Shown here in pieces: positions 1 to 8,410 of a stretch of 64,000 bases of DNA. The position numbers and the translations under genes are program-made. Under the pieces are notes generated by a model. That model made no database searches and had not been told where the DNA came from. It saw only the letters and a program-made list of their open reading frames with translations. Source of the DNA: an uncultured Eisenbergiella sp. (GTDB taxonomy: Bacteria > Bacillota > Clostridia > Lachnospirales > Lachnospiraceae); the NCBI GenBank assembly GCA_910585455.1, contig CAJUEL010000012.1:45537-109536 (forward strand). Reading direction: 5' to 3'. Positions within the stretch are counted from its first letter, which is position 1. The number at the start of each line of letters is the position of its first letter.

Positions 1-1
1 G

Positions 2-2071
2 GTCTATATGCATCACGGGCTTGCGGACTGCATTTCCCTTACGGACGGCAGCGCATTGATCCAAAAGCGGAGGCAGAAATACCGTCAGGAAGAAATTGAA
101 CATGCGGCGCAGCTTGTGCAGGAGCAATTTCTGGAAGCTGACATGGAGCAGCTTTGCCGTGCGGCCAGGGCGGATATCAACGCTCTGTCAAAGAGGATAT
201 GCGAAATTTATGAGGAGGGGAAAGGAAAATACGGACATCCGGATTTTTATGTGGGGATGTGTGAGAGACTGCTCTTTTCCTGCCTGATGGATGCAGACTG
301 GCGGGATACTGCGGATTTTGCAGCAAATGCTGTGACGAAAAGCGGCATGCAGGATTCGGACATTTGGCACGTCTGGGAGCAGGGCATTTGTAATCTGGAG
401 AAAAAGCTCTCAGCCTTTGGCGGAAAGGAGCAAATCAATTTACAGAGAAAAAAAATTTCCGATCAGTGCAGGAATGCCGCATTTACAGGACACAGCCTGT
501 ATCGGCTGGCAGTGCCGACGGGAGCAGGGAAGACTCTGGGCAGCCTGCGGTTTGCGTTGTATTGCGCGAGAGAGTACCGGAAGCGGCATATTTTTTATAT
601 TTCGCCCTTTTGCAGCGTCACAGAGCAAAATGCGGAAGAAATCAGGGATGCGCTGGGCATGCCGGAGATGGTTCTGGAGCACCACGGGAATGTGGTGCGG
701 GAGGAAGGGGAGCAGCAGGAGCGTTATGAAAGGCTGATCGAAAACTGGGACGGGATACCTGTGATTGCGACCACTGCGGTGCAGTTTCTGAATACTTTAT
801 TTCGGGAGAAAAAACGAAATATACGCCGGTTTCACAGCTTATGTGACAGCGTGATCATTGTGGATGAGGTACAGGCGATGCCGGTTAAGGTGCTTGCGCT
901 ATTGAATCTTGCGGTCAATTTCCTGACAGCCCTTTGCGGGACGACTGTCGTGCTGTGTACGGCGACACAGCCGCTTTTGTCGGAAATCCGGGAAAACCGG
1001 ATGATGCCGCCCGCAAATATGACGGATGCGCTTTCCGCTTTTGGCAAGGCCTTTTTGCGCGTGGAGTATCACGATTGTGTGGAAGAATGCAGCGGGGGAA
1101 TGTCGGTTGAGGAAGCGGCGGCTTTTGCGCTGGAAAAGGAAAGAGCGTTTGGACAGGTGCTTTTTATTTTCAATACGAGAGCGGCCGCAAGAAAGGTATA
1201 TGAGCTGTTGAAAGGAAAAACCCAGGGGCGGCTGTTTCATTTGAGCACATGGATGTGCGCGGAAAATCGCAGCGACAGGCTGAAGGAAATCAGGCAGGCG
1301 CTTGCCGGCAGAGAGAAAGTGATTTGCATCAGCACGCAGCTGGTGGAAGCGGGGGTGGATGTTTCCTTCCGGTGTGTCGTCCGGTCGCTGGCCGGACTGG
1401 ATAACCTCGTTCAGGCGGCGGGAAGGTGTAACCGAAATGGGGAAGCAACGCCTGGTCATGTATTTCTGGTCAGGATGGCGGAGACGGCGGAATCCCTTTC
1501 TTCCCTGCCGGATATCAGAAAAGCGCAGGAGGCGATGCAAAACTTTTTATGCAGCTTTCGCAAAAATCCGGAGGAATATGGAGGGAGAATGGATTCAGAG
1601 AATGCGATCCGCGATTATTACCGCTTCTATTTCCATGATCGGCAGGAGGAAATGAAATATCCTGTCAAAATGGAGGGCGTGAATACGGATCTGGTCAATT
1701 TGCTGTCGTGCAGTTATAAATTCAGAGGGGAGCAGGAGGCGGTTAAGCTGCGTCAGGCATTTCGAAGCGCGGGGGAGGCCTTTTCGGTGATCGAAGAAAA
1801 GGGCGGAACAGATGTCGTGGTGATTTACAAGGATTCGGCCGGACTTCTTTCAAAGCTGGCGCAGGAGGGGGAACCGGAGCAAAAAAGACGGATTATCAGG
1901 CAGCTGCAGCGATATGTTGTGAATCTGCCGGACGGCCTGCTGCGCCGGATGGGAGGAACGGCGGTATATGAAGCGGAGGACGGCAGTGTGCTTGTTTTAG
2001 AGGGACGGTTTTATGATGAAAACGTGGGGGTGACAGAGGAACCCGGACAAATGCCGTTTTTAATTTCGTGA
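2..2071 (+). CDS. cas3: Type I-C Cas3 nuclease-helicase, 5' end outside window
   Basis: Cas3 is recruited by Cascade bound to target DNA and then unwinds and cuts it. The frame is open from the window edge, so the real start and the first part of the HD nuclease domain lie upstream; the Met at position 8 is internal. Visible are the tail of the HD domain (HHGLADC at the very start, LMDADWRD about 90 residues later) and a full SF2 helicase core: Walker A PTGAGKT, a DExH-type box DEVQ, TATQPLL, then STQLVEAGVDVSF and QAAGRCNR of motifs V and VI. No frameshift is seen in the 689 visible residues. It heads a tightly packed cas operon; cas5 starts 14 bases after its stop. Cas3 identity is clear; the I-C subtype comes from the neighbours. 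Confidence 0.95.
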   Translation, partial: VYMHHGLADCISLTDGSALIQKRRQKYRQEEIEHAAQLVQEQFLEADMEQLCRAARADINALSKRICEIYEEGKGKYGHPDFYVGMCERLLFSCLMDADWRDTADFAANAVTKSGMQDSDIWHVWEQGICNLEKKLSAFGGKEQINLQRKKISDQCRNAAFTGHSLYRLAVPTGAGKTLGSLRFALYCAREYRKRHIFYISPFCSVTEQNAEEIRDALGMPEMVLEHHGNVVREEGEQQERYERLIENWDGIPVIATTAVQFLNTLFREKKRNIRRFHSLCDSVIIVDEVQAMPVKVLALLNLAVNFLTALCGTTVVLCTATQPLLSEIRENRMMPPANMTDALSAFGKAFLRVEYHDCVEECSGGMSVEEAAAFALEKERAFGQVLFIFNTRAAARKVYELLKGKTQGRLFHLSTWMCAENRSDRLKEIRQALAGREKVICISTQLVEAGVDVSFRCVVRSLAGLDNLVQAAGRCNRNGEATPGHVFLVRMAETAESLSSLPDIRKAQEAMQNFLCSFRKNPEEYGGRMDSENAIRDYYRFYFHDRQEEMKYPVKMEGVNTDLVNLLSCSYKFRGEQEAVKLRQAFRSAGEAFSVIEEKGGTDVVVIYKDSAGLLSKLAQEGEPEQKRRIIRQLQRYVVNLPDGLLRRMGGTAVYEAEDGSVLVLEGRFYDENVGVTEEPGQMPFLIS

Positions 2072-2085
2072 AGGGAGGAAGAATC

Positions 2086-2823
2086 GTGCGGACAAAATAC
2101 AGCAATACAGTGGAATTTCAGGTCAGCGGCGCGTATGCGCTGTTTTCCGATCCGGTCACAAGGGTCGGAGGCGAAAAATTTTCCTATCAGATTCCCACTT
2201 ATGAAGCGATCAAGGGAATTTTACAAAGTGTGTACTGGAAGCCCACACTGATTTGGGTCATTGATGAAATGCGGGTGATGAATCCGATTCAGACGCAGAC
2301 AAAGGCGATACGCCCGGTTTCATACAACGGAGGCAATGATCTGGCTTATTATACATATTTAAAAGACGTATGTTATCAGGTGCGCGCCCATTTTGAATGG
2401 AATGACAACAGGCCGGAGCTTGCACAGGACCGGAATGAAAACAAGCATCATAACATCGCAAGGCGGATGATAGACAGAGGAGGGAGGCGGGATATTTTTC
2501 TGGGAACCCGGGAATGTCAGGGATATGTGGAACCGTGCGTTTTCGGAGAAGGCGCAAGCTTTTATGAGAATCCGCCGCGGGAATTGGCCTTTGGTCTTAT
2601 GTATCACGGAATTACCTATGCTGACGAGGCGGTTTTGGAGGAAGATCGGGGACAGATGACAGTCCGGTTCTGGCAGCCTGTGATGAAGGATGGGCTGGTC
2701 AGATTTATCCGCCCGGAGGAATGCAGCGTGAAACGGCATATTCATGAAATGGATATCAAACGGTTTTCGGATAAAACCTTCAGCGGACTTGAGGAATTCG
2801 GAGAGGAAGGTGAGACAGGGTGA
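2086..2823 (+). CDS. cas5c: Type I-C Cas5 (crRNA-processing endoribonuclease)
   Basis: In type I-C systems Cas5 replaces Cas6: it cuts the pre-crRNA in the repeat and stays bound to the 5' handle in Cascade. The 245-residue protein has the family's N-terminal signature (VEFQVSGAYALFSDP followed by VGGEKFSYQIPTYEAIKG). The GTG at 2086 is chosen over the in-frame GTG at 2068 because AAGGGAGG lies at 2071-2078, correctly spaced for 2086. Its end overlaps cas8c by four bases (GTGA), which suggests coupled translation. Length and motifs are normal for the family and no damage is seen. Confidence 0.93.
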   Translation: MRTKYSNTVEFQVSGAYALFSDPVTRVGGEKFSYQIPTYEAIKGILQSVYWKPTLIWVIDEMRVMNPIQTQTKAIRPVSYNGGNDLAYYTYLKDVCYQVRAHFEWNDNRPELAQDRNENKHHNIARRMIDRGGRRDIFLGTRECQGYVEPCVFGEGASFYENPPRELAFGLMYHGITYADEAVLEEDRGQMTVRFWQPVMKDGLVRFIRPEECSVKRHIHEMDIKRFSDKTFSGLEEFGEEGETG

Positions 2824-4787
2824 ATTGGATTGTGGCGCTTTGCGATTTGTATGACCGGAATGCACACCTGGCAGGAAAGCAGGAGCCGGACGGGACAGTG
2901 CTGATTCCGCTGTATCATTCCACAGTCACCGCGCAGATTACGGTGACGATCGACGGAGAGGGTAATTTTAAGAAGGGAGAAGCCGTGCCGGATGGGGAAA
3001 AGCTTACCATCATCCCCGTTACGGACAGCTCCGCCAGCAGGACAAGCAGTCCGTCGCCGCATCCGCTCTGCGATACGCTGGAATATCTGGCGGGAGACTA
3101 TGGGCGCTATGTGTCGGACAAGGATTGTTCGGAAAAGCATATGCTGTATATGGACCAGCTGGAAAAGTGGGCGTTTTCTCCTTACAGCCACAAAAAGGTG
3201 GAAGCGCTTTACCGATATCTGAAAAAGGGGACGTTGATGTCGGATCTGGTGTGCGGGAGGGTGCTTTTGCCGGATGAAGACGGAAAACTGTCGGAGAAGG
3301 TGAAAATGCAGGCGGCGTCCCAGACGAAGGCTTTTGTGCGCTTCCGGATTGAGGATGGGCAATTGCCTCCTTCGGATATGCTGGAGGACACAGAGGGCAA
3401 ATATTACGGGGAATGCTGGAAGGACAGGACGCTGCAGGAAAGCTATATTTCCTGGCAGCGTTCGCAGCGGGATCATCCCGGGCTTTCCTATCTGACAGGA
3501 GAAATGCAGCAGATATCCTATCTGCAGCCGAAAAAAATCAGGAATGAAGGGGACGGTGCAAAGCTGATTTCATCCAATGATGCGGACAATTTCACCTATC
3601 GGGGCAGATTTGTAACCAGGGAGGAAGCCTTTGCCATCGGATACGAGGATTCGCAAAAGGTGCATAACGCCCTGAAATGGATCATCAGAAAGCAGGGGAA
3701 AAGCTACGGCAGCATGTGCCTTGTGACGTGGGAATCGGATCTGTGCAAAATTCCGGACTGGCGGAAGGATACGGACAGCATTTGTGTAGAAGTGGAAGAA
3801 GACGGGGAAGTGGATTTTTCGCAGCTGACGGATATTTATGAGGAGAAGGAACCGGATACGGGCGAGTTGGGGGCAGCGCGGTTTCGAAGGGCGTTAGCGG
3901 GATATGAAAAGGATCTGCGTCAGTCCTCCCGGACGGTGATCATGGCTTTTGACGCCGCCACGACAGGGCGGCTTGCCATGCTGGAATGTAGGGAATATGA
4001 TTCCTCGCGCTATCTGGACGCACTGCAGCGGTGGTATGACCGGTGTGAGTGGATACATGAAAAGGCCGCAAAGGATAAAGGCCATTATACATTTACAGGA
4101 ATGGTGGGGATGGGGGATATCGCAGAGCTTTTGTATGGGACGGAGCAAAAGGGGTACTTTTCTCTGGCAGGAAAAGAGGAACGCTATAAGGATGTGGCAA
4201 AAAGATTGCTGCCCTGCATTTTGGATGGGAGCAAAGTGCCGGTGGATATGGTTTCTTTGGCGGTGCGCCGCGCCTCCTCTCCGCAGTCCTTTGAAAGCCG
4301 GTTTTTGTGGGAGCGGGTTTTGACGCTGGCGTGCTCCTTTGTGAAACAGCAATATATTGCAGAAAGGAAGGAAAACTGGACAATGGCATTGGATGTGACA
4401 TGCACGAAAAGGGATTATTTGTATGGACGCCTGCTGGCAGTGGCGGACCGGATTGAATATCGGACCTACGACAGGGAGGAGAACGGGCAGACGAATGCAA
4501 AAGACAGACAGACAAAAGGCAGACAGACAAACGCGAAGAGATATATGAGCGCTTTCTCACAGCACCCATTCCGCACGTGGAAGGTGATAGAGGAAAGGCT
4601 GGAGCCCTATCTGGTTCGTCTGGCTGTGCCGGAGCGATTAAAGTATCAGGGGCTGCTGGACGAAATCAGCGACAGGTTTACCGTGGAGGATTTTGCGAGC
4701 GATATGCCCCTGAGCGGGTTATATTTGCTGGGATTTCATAATCAGGCTTATGCGTTTAAGAAAAAGGAGGAGAAGGAAGATGAGTGA
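2820..4787 (+). CDS. cas8c: Type I-C Cascade large subunit Cas8c
   Basis: Cas8c is the large subunit of I-C Cascade, which recognises the PAM and helps open the target DNA. The 655-residue protein starts at a GTG overlapping the cas5 stop and carries the family N-terminus (WIVALCDLYDRN) and conserved stretches such as FVTREEAFAIGYE and the FDAATTGRLA region. Near residues 556-575 there is a low-complexity run (GQTNAK, DRQTK, GRQTNAK) encoded by AGAC-type repeats, which looks like a local expansion. The C-terminal 134 residues can probably also be made as a separate small subunit (Cas11c, given separately). It is followed by cas7 with an overlap of eight bases. Confidence 0.93.
   Translation: MNWIVALCDLYDRNAHLAGKQEPDGTVLIPLYHSTVTAQITVTIDGEGNFKKGEAVPDGEKLTIIPVTDSSASRTSSPSPHPLCDTLEYLAGDYGRYVSDKDCSEKHMLYMDQLEKWAFSPYSHKKVEALYRYLKKGTLMSDLVCGRVLLPDEDGKLSEKVKMQAASQTKAFVRFRIEDGQLPPSDMLEDTEGKYYGECWKDRTLQESYISWQRSQRDHPGLSYLTGEMQQISYLQPKKIRNEGDGAKLISSNDADNFTYRGRFVTREEAFAIGYEDSQKVHNALKWIIRKQGKSYGSMCLVTWESDLCKIPDWRKDTDSICVEVEEDGEVDFSQLTDIYEEKEPDTGELGAARFRRALAGYEKDLRQSSRTVIMAFDAATTGRLAMLECREYDSSRYLDALQRWYDRCEWIHEKAAKDKGHYTFTGMVGMGDIAELLYGTEQKGYFSLAGKEERYKDVAKRLLPCILDGSKVPVDMVSLAVRRASSPQSFESRFLWERVLTLACSFVKQQYIAERKENWTMALDVTCTKRDYLYGRLLAVADRIEYRTYDREENGQTNAKDRQTKGRQTNAKRYMSAFSQHPFRTWKVIEERLEPYLVRLAVPERLKYQGLLDEISDRFTVEDFASDMPLSGLYLLGFHNQAYAFKKKEEKEDE
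4383..4787 (+). CDS. cas11c: Probable Cas11c small subunit from an internal start in cas8c
   Basis: Type I-C Cascade needs a small subunit that has no gene of its own; in studied systems it is translated from an internal start near the 3' end of cas8c. Here the in-frame ATG at 4383 (codon 522 of 655) begins MALDVTCTKRDYLYG and is preceded by AAGGAAGG at 4364-4371, eleven bases upstream. The product would be 134 residues, close to the length expected for Cas11c. The internal start is inferred from position and ribosome binding site only. Confidence 0.55.
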   Translation: MALDVTCTKRDYLYGRLLAVADRIEYRTYDREENGQTNAKDRQTKGRQTNAKRYMSAFSQHPFRTWKVIEERLEPYLVRLAVPERLKYQGLLDEISDRFTVEDFASDMPLSGLYLLGFHNQAYAFKKKEEKEDE

Positions 4788-5637
4788 ACTGAGAGGAAAA
4801 ATTGATTTTGTTGTGCTGGTGTCGGCAACCAATGCGAATCCGAACGGGGATCCTCTAAACGGAAACCGTCCCCGGGAAAATTATGAGGGATACGGAGAAA
4901 TTTCCGATGTCTGTGTGAAACGGAAAATACGGAATCGCTGGCAGGATATGGGACAGAAAATTTTTGTGCAGTCCGACGACAGGTCCGACGATGGATTCAA
5001 AAGCCTGAAAGACCGGGCAGAAGGGTGTCAGCCCTTCCGGGAGGAGCTGCAAAAGAAAAAGGGCGCGGACCGGGACAGATGTATGGAGATTGTTTGCCAG
5101 GAATGGCTGGATGTGCGCAGCTTTGGACAGGTATTCGCTTTTAAAGGGGTAGGGGATGTGTCCTTAGGCATCCGCGGCCCGGTTTCCATTCATCAGGCGG
5201 TGAGCGTAGAGCCGGTGGACATCATCAGCATGCAGATCACCAAAAGCGTGAACAGTGAGGCCAAAGAAGGCAAGGCATCCGACACGATGGGAACCAAACA
5301 CAGGGTGGGATTTGGATTGTATATGATCAAGGGCAGCGTCAACGTGCAGCTGGCGGAAAAGACCGGCTTTTCACAGGAGGATGCGGAGCTGTTGAAGGAA
5401 GCATTGAAAACACTGTTTGAAAATGATGCCTCTTCGGCGCGGCCTGAGGGCAGCATGGAGGTATGCAGACTTTACTGGTGGCAGCATGAAGAAAAGATGC
5501 CGGCCGTTTCCACGGCAAAGGTCCACAGGAGCGTGAAGGTGGAACGGAAAGAGGACAGAACGGCGTCCTTTGCGGATTATGAAATCAGTTACACGGATCC
5601 CGGATGCGTGGAACCGGAGGTGTATGATTTTGTATGA
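4780..5637 (+). CDS. cas7c: Type I-C Cas7 (Csd2/Csh2 family backbone subunit)
   Basis: Cas7 forms the helical backbone of Cascade along the crRNA. The 285-residue protein has the Csd2/Csh2 hallmark near its N-terminus (DFVVLVSATNANPNGDP, then NRPR) and the conserved SFGQVFAFKG and GPVSIHQAVSVEPV segments. The ATG at 4780 is chosen because AAAGGAGG and AGAAGGA lie just upstream, and because extension to the ATG at 4750 adds only a run of Arg and Lys shadowing cas8c. It overlaps the end of cas8c by eight bases and the start of cas4 by fourteen. It appears intact. Confidence 0.94.
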   Translation: MSELRGKIDFVVLVSATNANPNGDPLNGNRPRENYEGYGEISDVCVKRKIRNRWQDMGQKIFVQSDDRSDDGFKSLKDRAEGCQPFREELQKKKGADRDRCMEIVCQEWLDVRSFGQVFAFKGVGDVSLGIRGPVSIHQAVSVEPVDIISMQITKSVNSEAKEGKASDTMGTKHRVGFGLYMIKGSVNVQLAEKTGFSQEDAELLKEALKTLFENDASSARPEGSMEVCRLYWWQHEEKMPAVSTAKVHRSVKVERKEDRTASFADYEISYTDPGCVEPEVYDFV

Positions 5638-6133
5638 CGAAGAGGAATATCTTCAGCTTTCTGGCATTCAGCATTTTGCCTTTTGCAGACGCCAATGGGC
5701 TTTGGCGTATATGGAACTGCAATGGGCAGAAAACGTGAGGACTGTGGAAGGAAAGCTTTTACATGAAAAGGCACATGACGTAATGAGCCGGGAGAAGAGA
5801 GGTGCGCCAAAGCAGAACCATGTGGATGTTCTGCAGCTTGCCGCGCAGGCAATGTGTCTGGAGGAGATGCTGTGCTGTGATATTCCGGAGGGATATCTGT
5901 ATTATGGGAAAACCAGACACAGGGAAAGGGTAGAACTGTGTGAAGCTGTGCGCCAGGAAGTGCGGGATATGCTGCAGGAAATGCATGGTTATTTTTCCAG
6001 AAAATATACGCCGCGGGTGAAATGGAGCAAAGGCTGTAATGCGTGTTCGCTGCGGGATATATGTCTTCCCGTATTGGGCAAGGGAAAGTCGGCAGAGAAA
6101 TATGTGGAAACTCATATTGCAGAGGAAAATTGA
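5624..6133 (+). CDS. cas4: Cas4 with internal in-frame deletion, nuclease core lost
   Basis: Cas4 normally trims prespacers and sets PAM choice during spacer acquisition. The N-terminus (YLQLSGIQHFAFCRRQWAL, then WAENVRTVEGKLLHEKAHD) and C-terminus (QAMCLEEMLCC, EGYLYYGKTR, CNACSLRDICLP) match I-C Cas4 well, including the Fe-S cysteines. The protein is only 169 residues, against roughly 215-220 for the family. About 50 residues are missing between SREKRG and APKQNHVDVLQLAAQ. That stretch normally holds the RecB-nuclease motif II Asp and the Glu of the E-x-K motif. The join sits on a KRG sequence present on both sides in relatives, as a short-repeat deletion would leave. The ATG at 5624 follows CCGGAGG. 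Likely inactive as a nuclease. Confidence 0.85.
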   Translation: MILYDEEEYLQLSGIQHFAFCRRQWALAYMELQWAENVRTVEGKLLHEKAHDVMSREKRGAPKQNHVDVLQLAAQAMCLEEMLCCDIPEGYLYYGKTRHRERVELCEAVRQEVRDMLQEMHGYFSRKYTPRVKWSKGCNACSLRDICLPVLGKGKSAEKYVETHIAEEN

Positions 6134-6190
6134 GAGCGACATTCTTATGGCAGTCAGAAAACGGTCTGAATCGGACAGAGGAAAAGAAAG

Positions 6191-6903
6191 TTGAAAAGAC
6201 TATTGAATACATTATATGTGACATCACATAATCGGTACCTGTCTCTGGATGGGGAAAATGTGGTGATTCTGGAAAAGGAACAGGAGGTTGCGAGGATTCC
6301 TTTGCATAATCTGGAGGCGATTGTAACATTTGGCTATACAGGAGCCAGTCCGGCTCTGATGGGAGCCTGTGCACAGTGGAATCCGTTTACTTTTCCTGCT
6401 TTCCGGATATGATTTTGCAGCAGAAGGAAGATTTTATATTTTCCGGAAGAAACAGAAGACCTCCGTTGGATGAAGTGAACGCACTGCTTTCTTTTGCCTA
6501 TACATTGCTGACTTCCATGTGCGCGAGTGCTCTGGAGGCGGTCGGGCTGGATCCTTATGTTGGTTTTTTTCATACGGACAGGCCCGGAAGAAAGTCTCTG
6601 GCCCTCGATATGGTGGAGGAACTGCGCAGTGTGATGGCCGATCGGTTTGTTCTCACCCTGATTAATAAAAAAATGGTTCAAAAAAAGGGATTTTTGCGGA
6701 AGGAAAACGGAGCCGTCATCATGGATGATGAGACGCGAAAAACCTTTTTAGCCGCCTGGCAGGCAAAAAAACAGGAAATGATCACCCATCCGTTTCTGGG
6801 AGAAAAAACAGAGTGGGGACTGGTTCCTTTTGTGCAGGCGATGCTTCTTGCGCGGTATTTGAGAGGGGACCTGGACGCATACCCACCGTTTTTCTGGAAA
6901 TAG
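6191..6903 (+). pseudogene. cas1: cas1 broken by internal deletion and frameshift
   Basis: Cas1 is the spacer integrase. Two frames carry its pieces. The first (TTG at 6191 to the stop at 6412) has the N-terminal domain: LNTLYVTSHNRYLSLDGEN, then FGYTGASPALMGACA. The second, in another frame up to 6903, resumes with VYFSCFPDMILQQKEDF and runs to the normal C-terminus (HPFLGEKTEWGLVPF, GDLDAYPPFFWK). Relatives are about 343 residues; roughly 110 in the middle are absent. The lost part normally holds the catalytic Glu, while the His (GFFHTDRPGR) and Asp (LALDMVEELR) remain. Neither piece could give an active integrase unless an intact cas1 exists elsewhere. Confidence 0.88.
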
Positions 6904-6983
6904 AAACAGAGCAAGTGGTTTTGGCGCGGGGGCATCGAAAAATGATGCATGCCGGTTTTTAATGGAAAAAGGAGGAAGGGGCA

Positions 6984-7274
6984 GTGCTTGTGCTCATTAC
7001 ATATGATGTGAATACGGAAACCGCTGCCGGGCGTACCAGGTTAAGAAAGGTTGCCAAACAGTGCGTAAACTATGGACAGAGGGTTCAAAATTCCGTATTT
7101 GAATGCAATATGGATGCGGCTAAATGCAGACAGGTCAAGGCGATTCTGGAGGACATTATTGACAAGGATAAGGACAGCCTTCGCTTTTATTATCTGGGTG
7201 ATCATTACAAAAATAAGGTGGAGCATATTGGAGTCAGGCCAGGATTTGATGTGACAGAAACTCTTATTTTTTAG
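6984..7274 (+). CDS. cas2: Cas2, structural partner of Cas1
   Basis: Cas2 forms the central dimer of the Cas1-Cas2 integration complex. The 96-residue protein has the ferredoxin-like Cas2 pattern (MLVLITYDVNTETAAGRTRL at the start, QNSVFECNMD, LRFYYLGDHY). The GTG start is preceded by GGAGGAAGG at 6971-6979. It appears intact although its partner cas1 is broken. The CRISPR leader and array follow directly. Confidence 0.94.
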   Translation: MLVLITYDVNTETAAGRTRLRKVAKQCVNYGQRVQNSVFECNMDAAKCRQVKAILEDIIDKDKDSLRFYYLGDHYKNKVEHIGVRPGFDVTETLIF

Positions 7275-7467
7275 GAATTGGGTGGGTGCGGACGTGAAGC
7301 GAACATGAATATGCAGTGGGATTCGCACCTTGAATTGGGCTATATTTATGAAGCAATCAGAAGAAAAGTTTAAATTTCTTTTATGAAAAAGACGTTTGGG
7401 GAGAATGGGTTTGATAGTTTTGGTGAGATTTTAGGGGTGTTATTAAACAAAATTGTTTATTTTTGCA
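7275..7467 (+). promoter_or_regulatory. CRISPR leader region
   Basis: These 193 bases between the cas2 stop and the first repeat are A/T-rich toward the array and carry no plausible gene. By position and by the direction of repeat decay (clean repeats here, degenerate repeats at the far end) this is the leader that should drive pre-crRNA transcription and receive new spacers. No confident promoter hexamers were picked. Confidence 0.7.
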
Positions 7468-8303
7468 GTCTTCCTCCGTATGGAGGAAGTGGATTGAAAT
7501 GTATATGATCGAACACAGGCAGACGTGGATCGGGGTCTTCCTCCGTATGGAGGAAGTGGATTGAAATTGATACTCGACTGGGAAGGAGACCAAAATGCAA
7601 GTCTTCCTCCGTATGGAGGAAGTGGATTGAAATTTCCTGTGCTTTTCCAGTACGTTGTATATATCATCGTCTTCCTCCGTATGGAGGAAGTGGATTGAAA
7701 TAAAAGGGAAGACTGTATCGGCACCTCCGATAGAGTCTTCCTCCGTATGGAGGAAGTGGATTGAAATCTTTCGCTGCTGTTCATCAGTATCCTGTCAACC
7801 GTCTTCCTCCGTATGGAGGAAGTGGATTGAAATACGCCCGAACAGGAAGCGCTGTTCCAGCAGTTCCTGTCTTCCTCCGTATGGAGGAAGTGGATTGAAA
7901 TACATACCGGATCATTTTTTCCATCTGCTCCCATTGTCTTCCTCCGTATGGAGGAAGTGGATTGAAATTCCACGATGGAAAGTACTTTGGAAGAAGGAAC
8001 TGTCTTCCTCCGTATGGAGGAAGTGGATTGAAATATCTATTTCAAGCTGCATCGCTCCGCCGGGATCGTCTTCCTCCGTATGGAGGAAGTGGATTGAAAT
8101 AAGGAACAGAAAATAGCGATAACAGTGCCTACCGTCTTCCTCCGTATGGAGGGAGTGGATTGAAATATTTCCAGCGCTGCCAGTTTCTGCTCTTTCTGAA
8201 GTCTTCCTCCGTATGGAGGAAGTAGGTTGAAATGTCATATGTTACTATTTTGGCAGCGAGGAATTCAGGTATGCTTCCGTATGAAGAAAAAGTGGCTTGA
8301 AAT
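7468..8303 (+). CRISPR. Type I-C CRISPR array, 13 repeats and 12 spacers
   Basis: The 33-base repeat has a perfect stem CTTCCTCC-GTAT-GGAGGAAG after an initial GT and ends with the classical TGGATTGAAAT. Repeats begin at 7468, 7535, 7601, 7669, 7735, 7801, 7869, 7936, 8002, 8068, 8134 and 8201, with a last strongly degenerate one at 8269-8303. The first ten are identical; repeat 11 has one change in the stem, repeat 12 has two changes near its 3' end, and repeat 13 is 35 bases with many changes. Spacers are 33-35 bases. The stem and tail fit cutting by Cas5c. Decay at the 3' end marks it as the old end and the cas2 side as the leader side. Confidence 0.97.
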
Positions 8304-8410
8304 AAATAATTAAACATTTACATTAACCGGAGTCATTAAACGCGCAGTGAATTTCGTCAGGAATGGGGAAGAGAGCATAAACTGTTCCAATGAAAAATAT
8401 TCCATTTTGC

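Noticed and set aside
899..1540. 213-codon frame on the minus strand of cas3, and many similar long antisense frames opposite GC-rich genes
   Set aside because: They lie wholly inside well-supported genes, lack ribosome binding sites and show no protein-like pattern.
5570..5623. Earlier in-frame ATG for cas4
   Set aside because: It lies inside cas7. The ATG at 5624 has CCGGAGG directly upstream and matches the normal N-terminus of the family.
7443..8238. Repetitive reading frames over the CRISPR array (SSSVWRKWIEI- and FQSTSSIRRKT-type repeats)
   Set aside because: They are translations of the repeats and spacers, not genes.
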